From Caldimonas brevitalea (GTDB lineage: Bacteria; Pseudomonadota; Gammaproteobacteria; Burkholderiales; Burkholderiaceae_C), in the NCBI RefSeq assembly GCF_001017435.1, contig NZ_CP011371.1, forward strand, positions 4,650,001-4,714,000: a stretch of 64,000 nt of DNA, in the 5' to 3' direction. This document shows positions 8,264 to 17,249 of the stretch, piece by piece; position 1 is the stretch's first letter, and every line of letters starts with the position of its first letter. The notes beneath the pieces are model-generated. The model was given only the letters and a program-made list of their open reading frames with translations. It had not been told where the DNA came from and ran no database searches. Made by a program: the position numbers and the translations under genes.

Positions 8264-9640
8264 ATGGGGCACGCACTCATCGTCGAAGACGATGCGGATT
8301 CGGCCGAAATGATGGCGGCGCTGATCGCGAGCGAAGGCTTCACGGCGGCGACGGCAACCAGCCTGCGCGATGCACGTCGGCAGCTGGCGCTTCAGGAGCC
8401 CGACATAGTGTTGCTGGACCTGATGCTGCCTGACGGCAGCGGCATGGAACTGTTCAACGAGCCCGAAACACTGGCCAACACCGAGGTGGTGCTGATCACC
8501 GGCCACGCCAGCCTGGACACCTCGATCCAGGCCTTGCGGCTCGGGGCAGCCGACTATCTCATCAAGCCGGTCAACATCAAGCAGCTGCAGGGCATCCTGT
8601 CGCGCGTGATGCGGCCGTCGACGCTGAAGGCCGAGCTGGCCGACCTGAAGGCGGAGTTCGAACGCAGCGGCCGCTTCGGCCTGTTGTGGGGCCGTTCGTC
8701 GGCGATGCAACGCGTCTACGAACAGGTGGCGCGGGTCTCGAGCACGGCGGTCACGGTGCTGATCACCGGCGAGAGCGGTACCGGCAAGGAGGTGGTCGCG
8801 CAGACCATCCACGAGTTGAGCCGTCGCCGCAAGAAGCCTTTCCTGGCGGTCAACTGCGGTGCCATCTCGCCACAGCTGATCGAAAGCGAGATCTTCGGTC
8901 ACGAGAAAGGTGCCTTCACCGGCGCCGACCGGATGCACCAGGGCTTCTTCGAGCGCGCCCACGGCGGCACGCTGTTCCTCGATGAAATCACCGAGATGCC
9001 GCTGGAGCTGCAGGTCAAGCTGCTGCGCGTGCTGGAAACCGGCACCTTCATGCGGGTCGGCTCGACGCAGTCGCAAGAAGCCGACGTGCGCGTGATCGCG
9101 GCCACCAACCGGGTGCCCGAGCAGGCCGTGACGCAGGGCAAGCTGCGCGAAGACTTGCTGTACCGGCTCAACGTGTTCCCGATCCACCTGCCGCCGCTGC
9201 GCGACCGCACCGAAGACGTGGCCCTGCTGGCGGAGCACTTCCTGCACGACATCTGCAAGCGCGAAGGCGAGAACAAACGCTTCGGCCCGCAGGCGCTCGA
9301 CAAGATGCGCACCTACCGCTGGCCGGGCAATGTGCGCGAGTTGCGCAACGTGGTGCAGCGCGCCTACGTGATGGAAGAAGGCCCGTTGATCGGCGATGAG
9401 TGGCTGGTGTTCGACACGCCCGCGGTGCAGGAGCCCAAGGGTCCCTACCTGACGGTGCGCGTCGGCACGCCGTTGGCCGACGTCGAACGCTCGCTGATCC
9501 TCGCGACGCTGCAGCACTTCGGCAGCCACAAGGAGAAGACCGCGGCCGCACTCGGTGTGAGCCTGAAGACGCTGTACAACCGTCTGAAGGAATACTCCCA
9601 GGAGCCCGGCGGCGGCGGCGAGCGCGAGGGCTCGTCCTGA
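8264..9640 (+). CDS. Sigma-54-dependent response regulator (NtrC class)
   Basis: 458 residues in the classic three-domain order. The receiver has VEDDAD near 7-12 and phospho-Asp D52 in [11 protein letters not shown]. The AAA+ domain has Walker A GESGTGKE near 169, the sigma-54 contact loop GAFTGA near 218 and Walker [10 protein letters not shown] near 235. A C-terminal Fis-type HTH ([18 protein letters not shown]) follows. It should activate RpoN promoters when phosphorylated, probably by a histidine kinase such as the one just upstream (inference from proximity). GGAGG lies before the ATG. Its targets are not identifiable here. Confidence 0.96.
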   Translation: MGHALIVEDDADSAEMMAALIASEGFTAATATSLRDARRQLALQEPDIVLLDLMLPDGSGMELFNEPETLANTEVVLITGHASLDTSIQALRLGAADYLIKPVNIKQLQGILSRVMRPSTLKAELADLKAEFERSGRFGLLWGRSSAMQRVYEQVARVSSTAVTVLITGESGTGKEVVAQTIHELSRRRKKPFLAVNCGAISPQLIESEIFGHEKGAFTGADRMHQGFFERAHGGTLFLDEITEMPLELQVKLLRVLETGTFMRVGSTQSQEADVRVIAATNRVPEQAVTQGKLREDLLYRLNVFPIHLPPLRDRTEDVALLAEHFLHDICKREGENKRFGPQALDKMRTYRWPGNVRELRNVVQRAYVMEEGPLIGDEWLVFDTPAVQEPKGPYLTVRVGTPLADVERSLILATLQHFGSHKEKTAAALGVSLKTLYNRLKEYSQEPGGGGEREGSS

Positions 9641-9662
9641 GCCCTGCTCGCGCCCCTGCCCT

Positions 9663-9682
9663 AGGGCCCTTCAGCAGGCCCT
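9663..9682. terminator. Short hairpin between convergent genes
   Basis: AGGGCC (9663-9668) and GGCCCT (9677-9682) form a 6-bp stem over an 8-base loop in the gap between the convergent regulator and YbaK-like genes. It overlaps the last codon of the latter. No U-tract is present on either strand, so terminator function is weakly supported. Confidence 0.25.
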
Positions 9683-10178
9683 AACCCGCCCGCGCCGCCC
9701 CGGCCTGCACCAAGGTCGGGGCCAGCAGGCGCACCACCTCGCTCGGCGACAGGCTGACCAGAAAGCCGCGCCGCCCGCCGTTGATATAGATGCGATCCAG
9801 CTCAGCGATGCTGGCTTCCATGTAAACCGGCATCGCTTTGCGCGTGCCGAACGGCGAGGTCCCGCCCACCAGATAACCCGTGTGCCGCTGCGCCACCTCC
9901 GGATCGCACGGTTGCACGCTCTTGAGCCTGGCCTCGCGCGCCAGCTGCTTGGTCGACACCGTCATGTCGCCATGCATCAGCACGATCAGTGGCTGCTTGC
10001 GCTCGTCTTCCATCACCAGCGTCTTGATCACGAGGTGCTCGTCGACCCCCAGCTCGCGGGCCGATACCCGCGTGCCGCCGTGCTCCTCATAGTCGTACAG
10101 ATGGGGCTCGAACACGACACCGTGCCGCCGCAGGAAGCTGGTGGCAGGTGTCTCGCTGGCGTGGTCTTTGCGAGCCAT
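9681..10178 (-). CDS. ybaK: YbaK/EbsC-family aminoacyl-tRNA deacylase (Cys-tRNA(Pro) deacylase type)
   Basis: 165 residues forming one YbaK/ProX-like editing domain. Family features visible are ETPATSFLRRHGV at the N-terminus, DEHLVIKTLVM, the catalytic-type Lys region VSTKQLARE, and the Gly-rich GYLVGGTSPFGTRK. Family members hydrolyse mischarged Cys-tRNA(Pro) in the cytoplasm. Length matches the usual single-domain protein of about 155-165 residues. The aldo/keto reductase gene lies 35 bp upstream on the same strand, so a two-gene transcript is possible although the functions are unrelated. Confidence 0.92.
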   Translation of the reverse strand: MARKDHASETPATSFLRRHGVVFEPHLYDYEEHGGTRVSARELGVDEHLVIKTLVMEDERKQPLIVLMHGDMTVSTKQLAREARLKSVQPCDPEVAQRHTGYLVGGTSPFGTRKAMPVYMEASIAELDRIYINGGRRGFLVSLSPSEVVRLLAPTLVQAGAARAG

Positions 10179-10213
10179 CGGGCGGTCGGGTCAAGGTGAC
10201 GGTGGGTGGCGGG

Positions 10214-11275
10214 TCACTGCGCCGGGTCGCGCAATTCCCAACGGATGCGGTCGATCTCGGCCAGCAGTTCGGGCGACAGCGTGGTGCCCCAGGCGTCGAG
10301 GTCCTCGTCGAGCTGGCGCCGGTCGGTGACCCCGATGATGGTGCTCGCGACCTGCCACTTGGTGTAGCAGAAGGCGAGCGCCATGCGGGTGGGCGTGAGG
10401 CCGTGATCACGCGCCAGCGTGTTGTAGCGGCGCGCGGCGGCCAGCGCCTCCAGGCGGGCCCAGCGCTGCTTTTTCATCGTGTCGTAGCGGGCCAGTCGTC
10501 CGCTGGCGGCGGCCGGGGTGGCCAGGCCTGCCTCGTCGTACTTGCCGGTCAAGCTGCCGAAGGCCAGCGGCGAGTACGCCAGCAAGGACACGTCGAGGCG
10601 GTACATCACCTCGTCGAGGCCGTTCTCATGCGTGCGGTTGAGGAGCGAATACGGGTTCTGGACCGACGCGATGCGCGGCAGGCCGTGCTGCTCGGCCAGC
10701 CGGACGAACTCGGCGACACCATACGGCGTCTCGTTCGACAGGCCGACCGCGCGCACCTTGCCGTCGCGCACCAGCCGGCCCAAAGCCTCCAGCTGATCGT
10801 GGATCGAGGTCACCGGCAGGTCGCGCCGCGGGTCGAAATAGACACCGCCGAACATCGGCACATGCCGCACTGGCCAGTGGATCTGGTACAGGTCGATGCG
10901 GTCGGTGCGCAAGCGCCGCAGGCTGTCGTGACAGGCCGCGACGATGTTGTCGGGCGTGAGGTCGGGGCTCGCGTTGCGGATCCAGTCATAGCCGCGCGAC
11001 GGCCCTGACACCTTGGTCGCGAGCACCACGCGGTCGCGCACCCCGGGCCGGGCGGCGAACCAGTTGCCCAGAATCGACTCGGTCCTGCCGAAGCTCTCGG
11101 CGCGCGGCGGCACCGAATACATCTCGGCCGTGTCCAGGAAGTTGACCCCGCGCTCGAGCGCGTGGTCGAGCAGTGCATGGGCCTGGGCCTCGTCCACCTG
11201 CTCCCCGAAGGTCATCGTCCCCAGGCACACCCGAGACACTTGCAGGCCACTGCGGCCGAGCGTCGTCAACTCCAT
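10214..11275 (-). CDS. Aldo/keto reductase (Tas-like NADPH-dependent oxidoreductase)
   Basis: 353 residues of a TIM-barrel aldo/keto reductase. Visible signatures are GTMTFGEQVDEAQAHALLD, NFLDTAEMYSVPPR with the catalytic Asp and Tyr, DLYQIHWP near residue 130, SVQNPYSLLNR, and the C-terminal cofactor-site segment STIIGVTDRRQLDEDL. The length and the MYSVPPR insert match the Tas/YghZ-like subgroup, which reduces small aldehydes or ketones with NADPH. The physiological substrate cannot be told. Confidence 0.93.
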   Translation of the reverse strand: MELTTLGRSGLQVSRVCLGTMTFGEQVDEAQAHALLDHALERGVNFLDTAEMYSVPPRAESFGRTESILGNWFAARPGVRDRVVLATKVSGPSRGYDWIRNASPDLTPDNIVAACHDSLRRLRTDRIDLYQIHWPVRHVPMFGGVYFDPRRDLPVTSIHDQLEALGRLVRDGKVRAVGLSNETPYGVAEFVRLAEQHGLPRIASVQNPYSLLNRTHENGLDEVMYRLDVSLLAYSPLAFGSLTGKYDEAGLATPAAASGRLARYDTMKKQRWARLEALAAARRYNTLARDHGLTPTRMALAFCYTKWQVASTIIGVTDRRQLDEDLDAWGTTLSPELLAEIDRIRWELRDPAQ

Positions 11276-11714
11276 CTTGTTCGCCTCATATCAAAGACAC
11301 GCGAGTGTGCCGCAGCCGGGCGCGGCTTGCAGGCGGCGCCCGGCCGGCCGGCGCGGGCCAGCGGCGGGCAGGTGCGATCTCCACCGATCGCTTCACTGGT
11401 GAAATTCTGCTGGAATACCGCGCCGGACGGCGGGAGCCGCGCGAAACGCGGGCGGCGGCGCAGGCCAGCCTGCCGGCCTCAACGCCCGTCCCGCGGCGCC
11501 GGGTTTGGCCACGGAAGCCAGGCCAAAGACGGAAAAAAGTCCGTTGCCGGGCTGTGCGTAAGGGCGTCGAGTGGGGCGCCGGCGGCGTGCCCTCGCCGGG
11601 CAAGGCAAAATCAGGCCTCCGCACCTCACCCGCTGCGGCCCGGTCCGCCTGCGGCGGCCGCGAGCGGTGGGGCGCATCGGCGACCCGCCGACGCCAGAAC
11701 AAACCCACACGCTC
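11276..11714. other. Intergenic region between divergent genes, no recognised feature
   Basis: About 440 bp separating the leftward aldo/keto reductase and rightward hldE. It is GC-rich. Open frames extending from hldE upstream lack a better start codon or family similarity. The hldE/LPS promoter should lie here, but no clear consensus elements are visible. Confidence 0.5.
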
Positions 11715-13142
11715 ATGCGCATCCCTGATTTTTCGAAGCACCGCCTGCTGGTTGCCGGCGACGTGATCCTCGACCGCTACTGGTCGGGCAGCACCACCCG
11801 CATTTCGCCCGAAGCGCCGGTGCCGGTGGTGAACATCCGCCGCTCCGAACAGCGCGCCGGCGGTGCGGCCAACGTCGCGCTGGGCCTCGCCGCCCTCGGC
11901 GCGCCGGTCTGTTTGCTGAGCCGGGTCGGCGAGGACGAACCGGCCACCATCCTGCGCGAGGTCCTCGAAACCGGCGGCGTGCGCTGCGAGCTGGAAGCCG
12001 ACCCGGCGCTGACCACGATCACCAAGCTGCGGGTGGTCAGCATCCACCAGCAGATGATCCGGCTCGACTTCGAGAACCCGCCCGCGCCGGCCGCGGCGGT
12101 GCGACTGGCATCGTTCCAGCGCCAACTGGCCGACGCCGATGCCGTGGTGCTGTCCGACTACGGCAAGGGTGCGCTGCTCCAGGTTCAAGAGCTGATCCAG
12201 GCCGCGCGCGCGGCCGGCAAACCGGTGCTGGTGGACCCCAAGCAGGCCGACCTGGGCGTCTACCGCGACGCCTCGGTCATCACGCCCAATCGCGGCGAGT
12301 TCGAACGCGCAGTCGGCCCGTGCCGCAGCGAGCAGGAGCTGATCGACAAGGGCTTGGCCCTGCTCGAGCAGATGGGCTGGGAAGCCTTGGTGATCACGCG
12401 CAGCGAAGAGGGTATGACGCTGCTCGAAAAAGGCCGGCCGCCGCTCAACATCCCCGCGCAGGCGCAGGAGGTCTACGACGTCACCGGTGCCGGCGACACC
12501 GTGATTTCGGTGCTTGCCGCCGCGCGCGCGGCCGGGCAGAGTTGGGCCAATGCGGTGTGGCTGGCCAACCTGGCCGCCGGCATTGCGGTGGGCAAGCTGG
12601 GCACTGCCACGGTCAGCCTGCAGGAGCTGCGCTCCGCGGTCGAGAAGCAGTTGCGGCCCACCTCGACGCATGGTGTGGTGTCGGAAGCGGAACTGCTGGT
12701 CCAGGTCCAGGAGGCACGCCGCCGCGGCGAGCGGGTGGTGATGACCAACGGCTGTTTCGACATCCTGCACCCGGGCCATGTGAACTACCTGGCCGAAGCG
12801 CGCCGCCTGGGCGACCGCCTGGTGGTGGCGGTGAACGACGATGCCTCAGTGCAACGCTTGAAGGGCCCGACGCGGCCCATCGTGCCGGCCGAAGACCGCA
12901 TGGCGGTGCTCGCCGGCCTCGCCTCGGTCGACTGGGTGGTGCCGTTTTCGGAGGACACGCCCGAACGTTTGATCGACAGCGTCGCGCCCGACGTGCTGGT
13001 CAAAGGCGGCGACTACCAGGTCGAGCAGATCGCCGGACACCGCGGTGTGCTGGCGCGCGGCGGCGAGGTGCGTGTGCTGCCGTTCGTCGACGGCCGCTCC
13101 ACCAGCGCCATCGTGCAGCGCATCCTGGAGGCCGGGCAATGA
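11715..13142 (+). CDS. hldE: Bifunctional heptose-7-phosphate kinase / heptose-1-phosphate adenylyltransferase
   Basis: 475 residues, the usual HldE length. The N-terminal PfkB/ribokinase domain (about 1-320) has AGDVILDRYW, GGAANVALGLAALG and the kinase signature DVTGAGDT. The C-terminal nucleotidyltransferase domain (about 340-475) has the TNGCFDILHPGHVNYL motif. It phosphorylates D-glycero-D-manno-heptose 7-phosphate and later adenylylates the 1-phosphate, making ADP-heptose for LPS inner core. The ATG at 11715 was chosen because MRIPDFSKHRLLVAGD is the normal N-terminus. It opens the LPS cluster, and its stop overlaps the next start (ATGA). Confidence 0.97.
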   Translation: MRIPDFSKHRLLVAGDVILDRYWSGSTTRISPEAPVPVVNIRRSEQRAGGAANVALGLAALGAPVCLLSRVGEDEPATILREVLETGGVRCELEADPALTTITKLRVVSIHQQMIRLDFENPPAPAAAVRLASFQRQLADADAVVLSDYGKGALLQVQELIQAARAAGKPVLVDPKQADLGVYRDASVITPNRGEFERAVGPCRSEQELIDKGLALLEQMGWEALVITRSEEGMTLLEKGRPPLNIPAQAQEVYDVTGAGDTVISVLAAARAAGQSWANAVWLANLAAGIAVGKLGTATVSLQELRSAVEKQLRPTSTHGVVSEAELLVQVQEARRRGERVVMTNGCFDILHPGHVNYLAEARRLGDRLVVAVNDDASVQRLKGPTRPIVPAEDRMAVLAGLASVDWVVPFSEDTPERLIDSVAPDVLVKGGDYQVEQIAGHRGVLARGGEVRVLPFVDGRSTSAIVQRILEAGQ

Positions 13143-13909
13143 AGCCGCCGATGGTCGGGCAGCCGCCCGTGTCGGTGTTGATGTACCACCAGGTGGGGAT
13201 GTTCCCGCGGCCGAAGGCGCACCGCGCGGCCTTCTGCGACGTCAAGCGCTTCGCCGCTCAGATGGCGTTTTTGAAATGGGGTGGCTACTCGGTCATCAGC
13301 CTCGAGCAGGCCTACCGCGGTCTGTTCGAAGGTGCGCCGCTGCCGGCGCGGCCGGTGGTGCTGACCTTCGACGACGGCTACCAGAACTTCAAGGAACACG
13401 CCTGGCCTGTCCTGCAGCGCCACGGCTTTCCGGCCAGCGTCTTCATCGTGACCGAGCAGTCCGGCCGCCACGCCGGCTGGCTCGCTGCCGACTTCACGCC
13501 GGCCCCGCTGATGGATCATGCGACCCTGCGTCAGCTTGCGCGTGAAGGCGTGAACTTCGGCTCGCACACGCTGAACCACCGACGCTTGTCGCAACTCGAC
13601 GAGACGCAGCAGCGGCGTGAGATCTTCGACAGCAAGGCCGCGCTCGAAGACGTGCTCGGCCAGCCGGTGCCCGACTTCTGCTACCCCTATGGCGACTACG
13701 ACCCGCGCGCACGCGACCTGACGGCCGAGGCCGGCTACCGGCTCGGGCTGACCTGCATCCGCGGTGCCGCCAACACCGCCGACAACGCCTTCGAGATCCC
13801 GCGCAAGGCGATCTCGTACGGCGACAACGTCATCGGGTATGCCTGGAAGCTGCACATGAAGCACGCCCGCAAGGACAAGCCGGCGGCGCATGCGGATGTC
13901 TATGCATGA
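13139..13909 (+). CDS. Polysaccharide deacetylase family protein (NodB-like)
   Basis: 256 residues of a NodB-homology domain. The metal-binding motif is LTFDDGYQNF (Asp-Asp pair), a second motif is SHTLNHRRLS (HxxxH), and a later CYPYGDYD loop is present. Family members are divalent-metal-dependent esterases that remove N- or O-acetyl groups from glycans. No signal peptide is visible, which is unusual for periplasmic deacetylases and suggests action on a cytoplasmic glycan-lipid intermediate (inference). The ATG overlaps the hldE stop by 4 bp, so it is translationally coupled to core-sugar synthesis. Confidence 0.9.
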   Translation: MKPPMVGQPPVSVLMYHQVGMFPRPKAHRAAFCDVKRFAAQMAFLKWGGYSVISLEQAYRGLFEGAPLPARPVVLTFDDGYQNFKEHAWPVLQRHGFPASVFIVTEQSGRHAGWLAADFTPAPLMDHATLRQLAREGVNFGSHTLNHRRLSQLDETQQRREIFDSKAALEDVLGQPVPDFCYPYGDYDPRARDLTAEAGYRLGLTCIRGAANTADNAFEIPRKAISYGDNVIGYAWKLHMKHARKDKPAAHADVYA

Positions 13910-14017
13910 GCGGGGGCCCGCCAACCCAAGGCGCTCGCACCGCACGCCGGAGCACGGAGGTCGTCCAATGAGCCCCCCGGGGCCGGCGCCGGTGATGTCC
14001 TCGATCTTCTTCGACCG

Positions 14018-15094
14018 ATGAGCTCATCGATGCGACCGATGCGGATCGTGCAGGTGCTGCACAGCCATGGCTATGGCGGCGCTGAACGCCATGCGCTGGC
14101 GTTGATGCGCGGCCTGCGCGGGCTGGGGCATGAGGTGCTGTATGCCGGGCCCGAGGACGCGTGGCTGACGCGCGAATGCCGGCAGGCCGGCATCGACACG
14201 GCCCATTTGGGCATGTCGGGTCTGTTCGACCTCGGCTCGCACCTGCGCTTGCGGCGCCTGCTGCGCGAGTGGGGTGCCGACGTCGTGCACGGCCATCTGG
14301 TGCGCGGCGCCCACTATGCCGGGTGGGCCGCGTGGCGGCAGTCCGCTGTCCTGCCGTTGTGCACCGCGCACGCCACCACGGCCGCCAAACACATGCGGCG
14401 CTGCCGGCACATCATCGCGGTGTCGGAGGCGGTCAAGGCCAACTTGATGGCGCACGGCCATGCGGCGCAGGACATCACGGTGATCCACAACGGCATCACG
14501 GCGCCGCCGGCTGGCGACCGGGCCGCCGTGCGACGTGCGCTGGGCATCGGCGACAGCGAGTTCGCGGTCATCAGCGCCGGCCGGTTCATCCGGGACAAGG
14601 GCCAGGACCTGATGGTGCAGGCCGTGCGCGCCTGCCGCCGCCCGGTGTCGCTCTATCTGGCCGGTGCGCCCGACACGGCCTATGCAGCCGAGGTGCGCAG
14701 GCTGGCGGGTGGTGACCCGAAGGTTCACTTCTTGGGCTACCGCAGCGACGTGCAGGGCTTGCTGGCCGGCTTCGACGCCTATCTGTCGGCCTCGCGCCGC
14801 GAAGCCTTCGGCATGTCGCTGGCCGAGGCCGGCGCCGCCGGGCTGCCCATCGTCGCGACCGCGGTGGGCGGCGTGCCCGAGGTGGTGCAGGACGGCAGCA
14901 CCGGCCTGCTGGTGCCCAACGAAGACGTGCCCGCGCTGGCAGCCGCGCTCGACCGCCTGCAGGACGACCCGGCCCTCGCCGCCCGGCTCGGCCAGGCGGC
15001 GCGCGAGCAATACCTCGCCCGCTTCACGGTCGAACAGATGGTGCAAGCCACCGCCGCGTTGTGCTCGCGCTTGGGACGAAAGGCGGCGACATGA
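14018..15094 (+). CDS. Glycosyltransferase family 4
   Basis: 358 residues of a GT-B fold enzyme. The N-terminal half has the acceptor-side Gly-rich motif HSHGYGGAERHALAL. The C-terminal half has the donor-site segments SAGRFIRDKGQDLM and SASRREAFGMSLAEAGAAGLPIVATAVGGVPEV, a GT4 E-x7-E motif. It should transfer a sugar from an NDP-sugar to LPS core or a related glycan at the cytoplasmic face. Three in-frame ATGs lie within 25 bases (14018, 14033, 14039), so the exact start is open. Its stop overlaps the next start. Confidence 0.92.
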   Translation: MSSSMRPMRIVQVLHSHGYGGAERHALALMRGLRGLGHEVLYAGPEDAWLTRECRQAGIDTAHLGMSGLFDLGSHLRLRRLLREWGADVVHGHLVRGAHYAGWAAWRQSAVLPLCTAHATTAAKHMRRCRHIIAVSEAVKANLMAHGHAAQDITVIHNGITAPPAGDRAAVRRALGIGDSEFAVISAGRFIRDKGQDLMVQAVRACRRPVSLYLAGAPDTAYAAEVRRLAGGDPKVHFLGYRSDVQGLLAGFDAYLSASRREAFGMSLAEAGAAGLPIVATAVGGVPEVVQDGSTGLLVPNEDVPALAAALDRLQDDPALAARLGQAAREQYLARFTVEQMVQATAALCSRLGRKAAT

Positions 15095-16161
15095 GCGGCA
15101 ATGTGCAGCGCATCCTGGTGATCCGCCTGTCGGCGATCGGCGACGTGGTGATGGCGTCGGGCTTGATCCCGTCGCTGCGGCAGCTGTACCCGAATGCCCA
15201 CCTCGCCTGGCTGGCCGAACCGGCGGCAGCGCCCTTGCTTGTGCACAACCCGCGCCTCGACGAGGTGATCGTGTGGCAGCGCGGCGAATGGCAGCAGTTG
15301 TGGCGACAGCGGCGTTACCGCGACGTGTGGCAACGGCTGCGGGCGCTGCGCCGCCAGCTGCGCGAAGGCCGCTTCGACCTCGTGATCGACGCACAAGGCC
15401 TGCTCAAGAGCGGCGTGTGGTCGTGGCTGAGCGGTGCGACGCGGCGCGTGACGCTGGTGGGCCGCGAGGGCAGTCACCGGCTGGCGACCGAGCGCGTGAT
15501 GCCACCCGAGGGCGCCGACGCGACCTCTGGCGTGCCGCGCCTGATCGGCTCCGAATACCGGCACCTGGCCGCCCATCTCGGTGCGACACCACAGGCCTAT
15601 CGGCTCGACCTGGCGGTCGGCAGCGCGGCGCGCGAGGTCGCCTGGGCCCAACTCGACGCGTTGGGCGTGCCGGGCGGCGCCTATGCGGTGTTGTGCCCCT
15701 TCACGACCCGGCCCCAAAAACATTGGTTCGAGGACCGGTGGGCCGAGTTGGCGCAGCAACTGGCCGAGCGCGGCCTGCAACCCGTGCTGCTGGGCGGACC
15801 GGCCGACCGTGAGGCCGCCGCGCGCATCGCCGCCCAGGCGCCGGTCATCGCCAACCTGGCGGGCCGACTCAAGCTCGATGAATCGGTGGCGGTGATCGAG
15901 TCGACGCGCGTGCTGATCGGCGTGGACACCGGTTTGACCCACATGGGCAGCGCCTTGCGACGGCCGACCGTGGCGCTGTTCGGCTCGACCTGCCCCTACC
16001 AGGACGGCGATTCCCTGCTGACCAGCGTGATGTACGACTGCCTGCCCTGCTCCCCCTGCCGCCGTCGTCCGACCTGCGGCGGCCGCTTCGACTGCATGCG
16101 TTCGCTGGAAGTGGACGCCGTGCTGGCGCGGGCGCAGCGCATGATGGAGATGGCGGGATGA
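15091..16161 (+). CDS. Glycosyltransferase family 9 (ADP-heptose:LPS heptosyltransferase)
   Basis: 356 residues with GT9 signatures: RLSAIGDVVMASGLIPSLRQ at the N-terminus, LVIDAQGLLKSG mid-N domain, and C-terminal GVDTGLTHMGSALRRPTVALFG. It probably adds L-glycero-D-manno-heptose from ADP-heptose to the LPS inner core, using hldE product, and looks WaaC-like. The ATG at 15091 overlaps the preceding stop (ATGA) and sits directly before the conserved N-terminus. An upstream ATG at 15061 is less likely. A Cys-rich C-terminal stretch (DCLPCSPCRRRPTCGGRFDC) is notable and also found in some waaC relatives. Confidence 0.93.
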   Translation: MSGNVQRILVIRLSAIGDVVMASGLIPSLRQLYPNAHLAWLAEPAAAPLLVHNPRLDEVIVWQRGEWQQLWRQRRYRDVWQRLRALRRQLREGRFDLVIDAQGLLKSGVWSWLSGATRRVTLVGREGSHRLATERVMPPEGADATSGVPRLIGSEYRHLAAHLGATPQAYRLDLAVGSAAREVAWAQLDALGVPGGAYAVLCPFTTRPQKHWFEDRWAELAQQLAERGLQPVLLGGPADREAAARIAAQAPVIANLAGRLKLDESVAVIESTRVLIGVDTGLTHMGSALRRPTVALFGSTCPYQDGDSLLTSVMYDCLPCSPCRRRPTCGGRFDCMRSLEVDAVLARAQRMMEMAG

Positions 16162-17249
16162 AGGTGCTGCATGTCGAGGCGGGCAAGCACCTGTACGGTG
16201 GCGCGCTGCAGGTGGTGTTTCTGCTGGAAGCCTTGCGCCGGCCGGGCGACGAACACGTGCTGGCCTGCCCCCGCGGAGCCGCGATCGCCGACGCGGCGCG
16301 GCCCCACGCAGCACGGGTGCACGAGATCGAGATGAAGGGCGACGCCGACATCGGCATGGTGGGCCGGTTGCGCCAGCTGATCCGCGCCGAGCGACCCGAC
16401 GTCGTGCACCTGCACAGCCGCCGGGGCAGCGACCTCTGGGGCGGCATCGCCGCCAGGCTGGAGGGTGTGCCGGTGGTGCTGAGCCGGCGCGTGGACAATC
16501 CCGAGCCGCGCTGGTGGGTGGGGCTGAAGTACCGCTTGTACGATCGCGTCATCGCGATCTCCGAGGGGATCCGCCAGGTGCTGTTGAGCGAGGGGCTGGC
16601 GGCGGACAAGGTGGTCTGCGTGCACAGCGCGGTGGACACGCAACGGTATCGGCCCGGGTGCGACGACGTCGAGTGGTTCCGCGCGGAGTTCGGCATTGCC
16701 GAGGGCGAGCTGACGGTCGGAATGGCAGCTCAGTTCATTCCACGAAAGGGACATCGCATGCTCCTCGAAGCACTGCCCGCCGTCCTCGCGGTTCATCCCA
16801 ACACGCACGTCCTCCTGTTCGGTCAAGGGCCGGAGCAGGAGCCAGTGAAGCGCTTGATTCAGGCGGCCGGCCTCGAGAACCGCGTGCATGTCGAAGGTTT
16901 CCGGCGCGACCTCGACCGAGTGCTGCCCTGTCTGGACGTCTTGGCGCATCCCGCCGAAATGGAGGGCCTGGGCGTTGCACTGCTGCAGGCCGCCGCCTGC
17001 GCCGTGCCCATCGTGGCATGCCGTGCGGGCGGGATTCCCGAGGTGGTTCGGCACGGACTCAACGGCGAACTCGTCGCCCCGGGTGATGCGCCGGCACTTT
17101 CCGAGGCCCTGACCAAGCTGCTCAGCAGCAGCAGCTTGCGCCGAGCCTACGGAGACGCCGGGCGTACCCTGGTACTTGAGCGTTTTTCGATCGGGGCGAT
17201 GGCAGCGGGCAACCATGCGGTTTATACGACCGTGCGCAAGGCAGCATGA
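16158..17249 (+). CDS. Glycosyltransferase family 4
   Basis: 363 residues, GT-B fold. The start overlaps the GT9 stop by 4 bp. Visible elements are HVEAGKHLYGGALQVVFLLEAL (acceptor loop), HLHSRRGSDLWG, donor-site GMAAQFIPRKGHRMLLEAL, and EMEGLGVALLQAAACAVPIVACRAGGIPEV. Likely adds a core sugar in the same pathway as its neighbours. The substrate cannot be told from sequence. Its stop overlaps the next GT9 start, so translation is coupled along this run. Confidence 0.92.
   Translation: MKVLHVEAGKHLYGGALQVVFLLEALRRPGDEHVLACPRGAAIADAARPHAARVHEIEMKGDADIGMVGRLRQLIRAERPDVVHLHSRRGSDLWGGIAARLEGVPVVLSRRVDNPEPRWWVGLKYRLYDRVIAISEGIRQVLLSEGLAADKVVCVHSAVDTQRYRPGCDDVEWFRAEFGIAEGELTVGMAAQFIPRKGHRMLLEALPAVLAVHPNTHVLLFGQGPEQEPVKRLIQAAGLENRVHVEGFRRDLDRVLPCLDVLAHPAEMEGLGVALLQAAACAVPIVACRAGGIPEVVRHGLNGELVAPGDAPALSEALTKLLSSSSLRRAYGDAGRTLVLERFSIGAMAAGNHAVYTTVRKAA

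Noticed and set aside
8249..9529. Long minus-strand open frame antisense to the NtrC-class regulator
   Set aside because: Shadow of a clear sigma-54 regulator; no Shine-Dalgarno or family similarity.
11286..12779. Long minus-strand open frame antisense to hldE
   Set aside because: Shadow frame; hldE on the plus strand is complete and of normal length.
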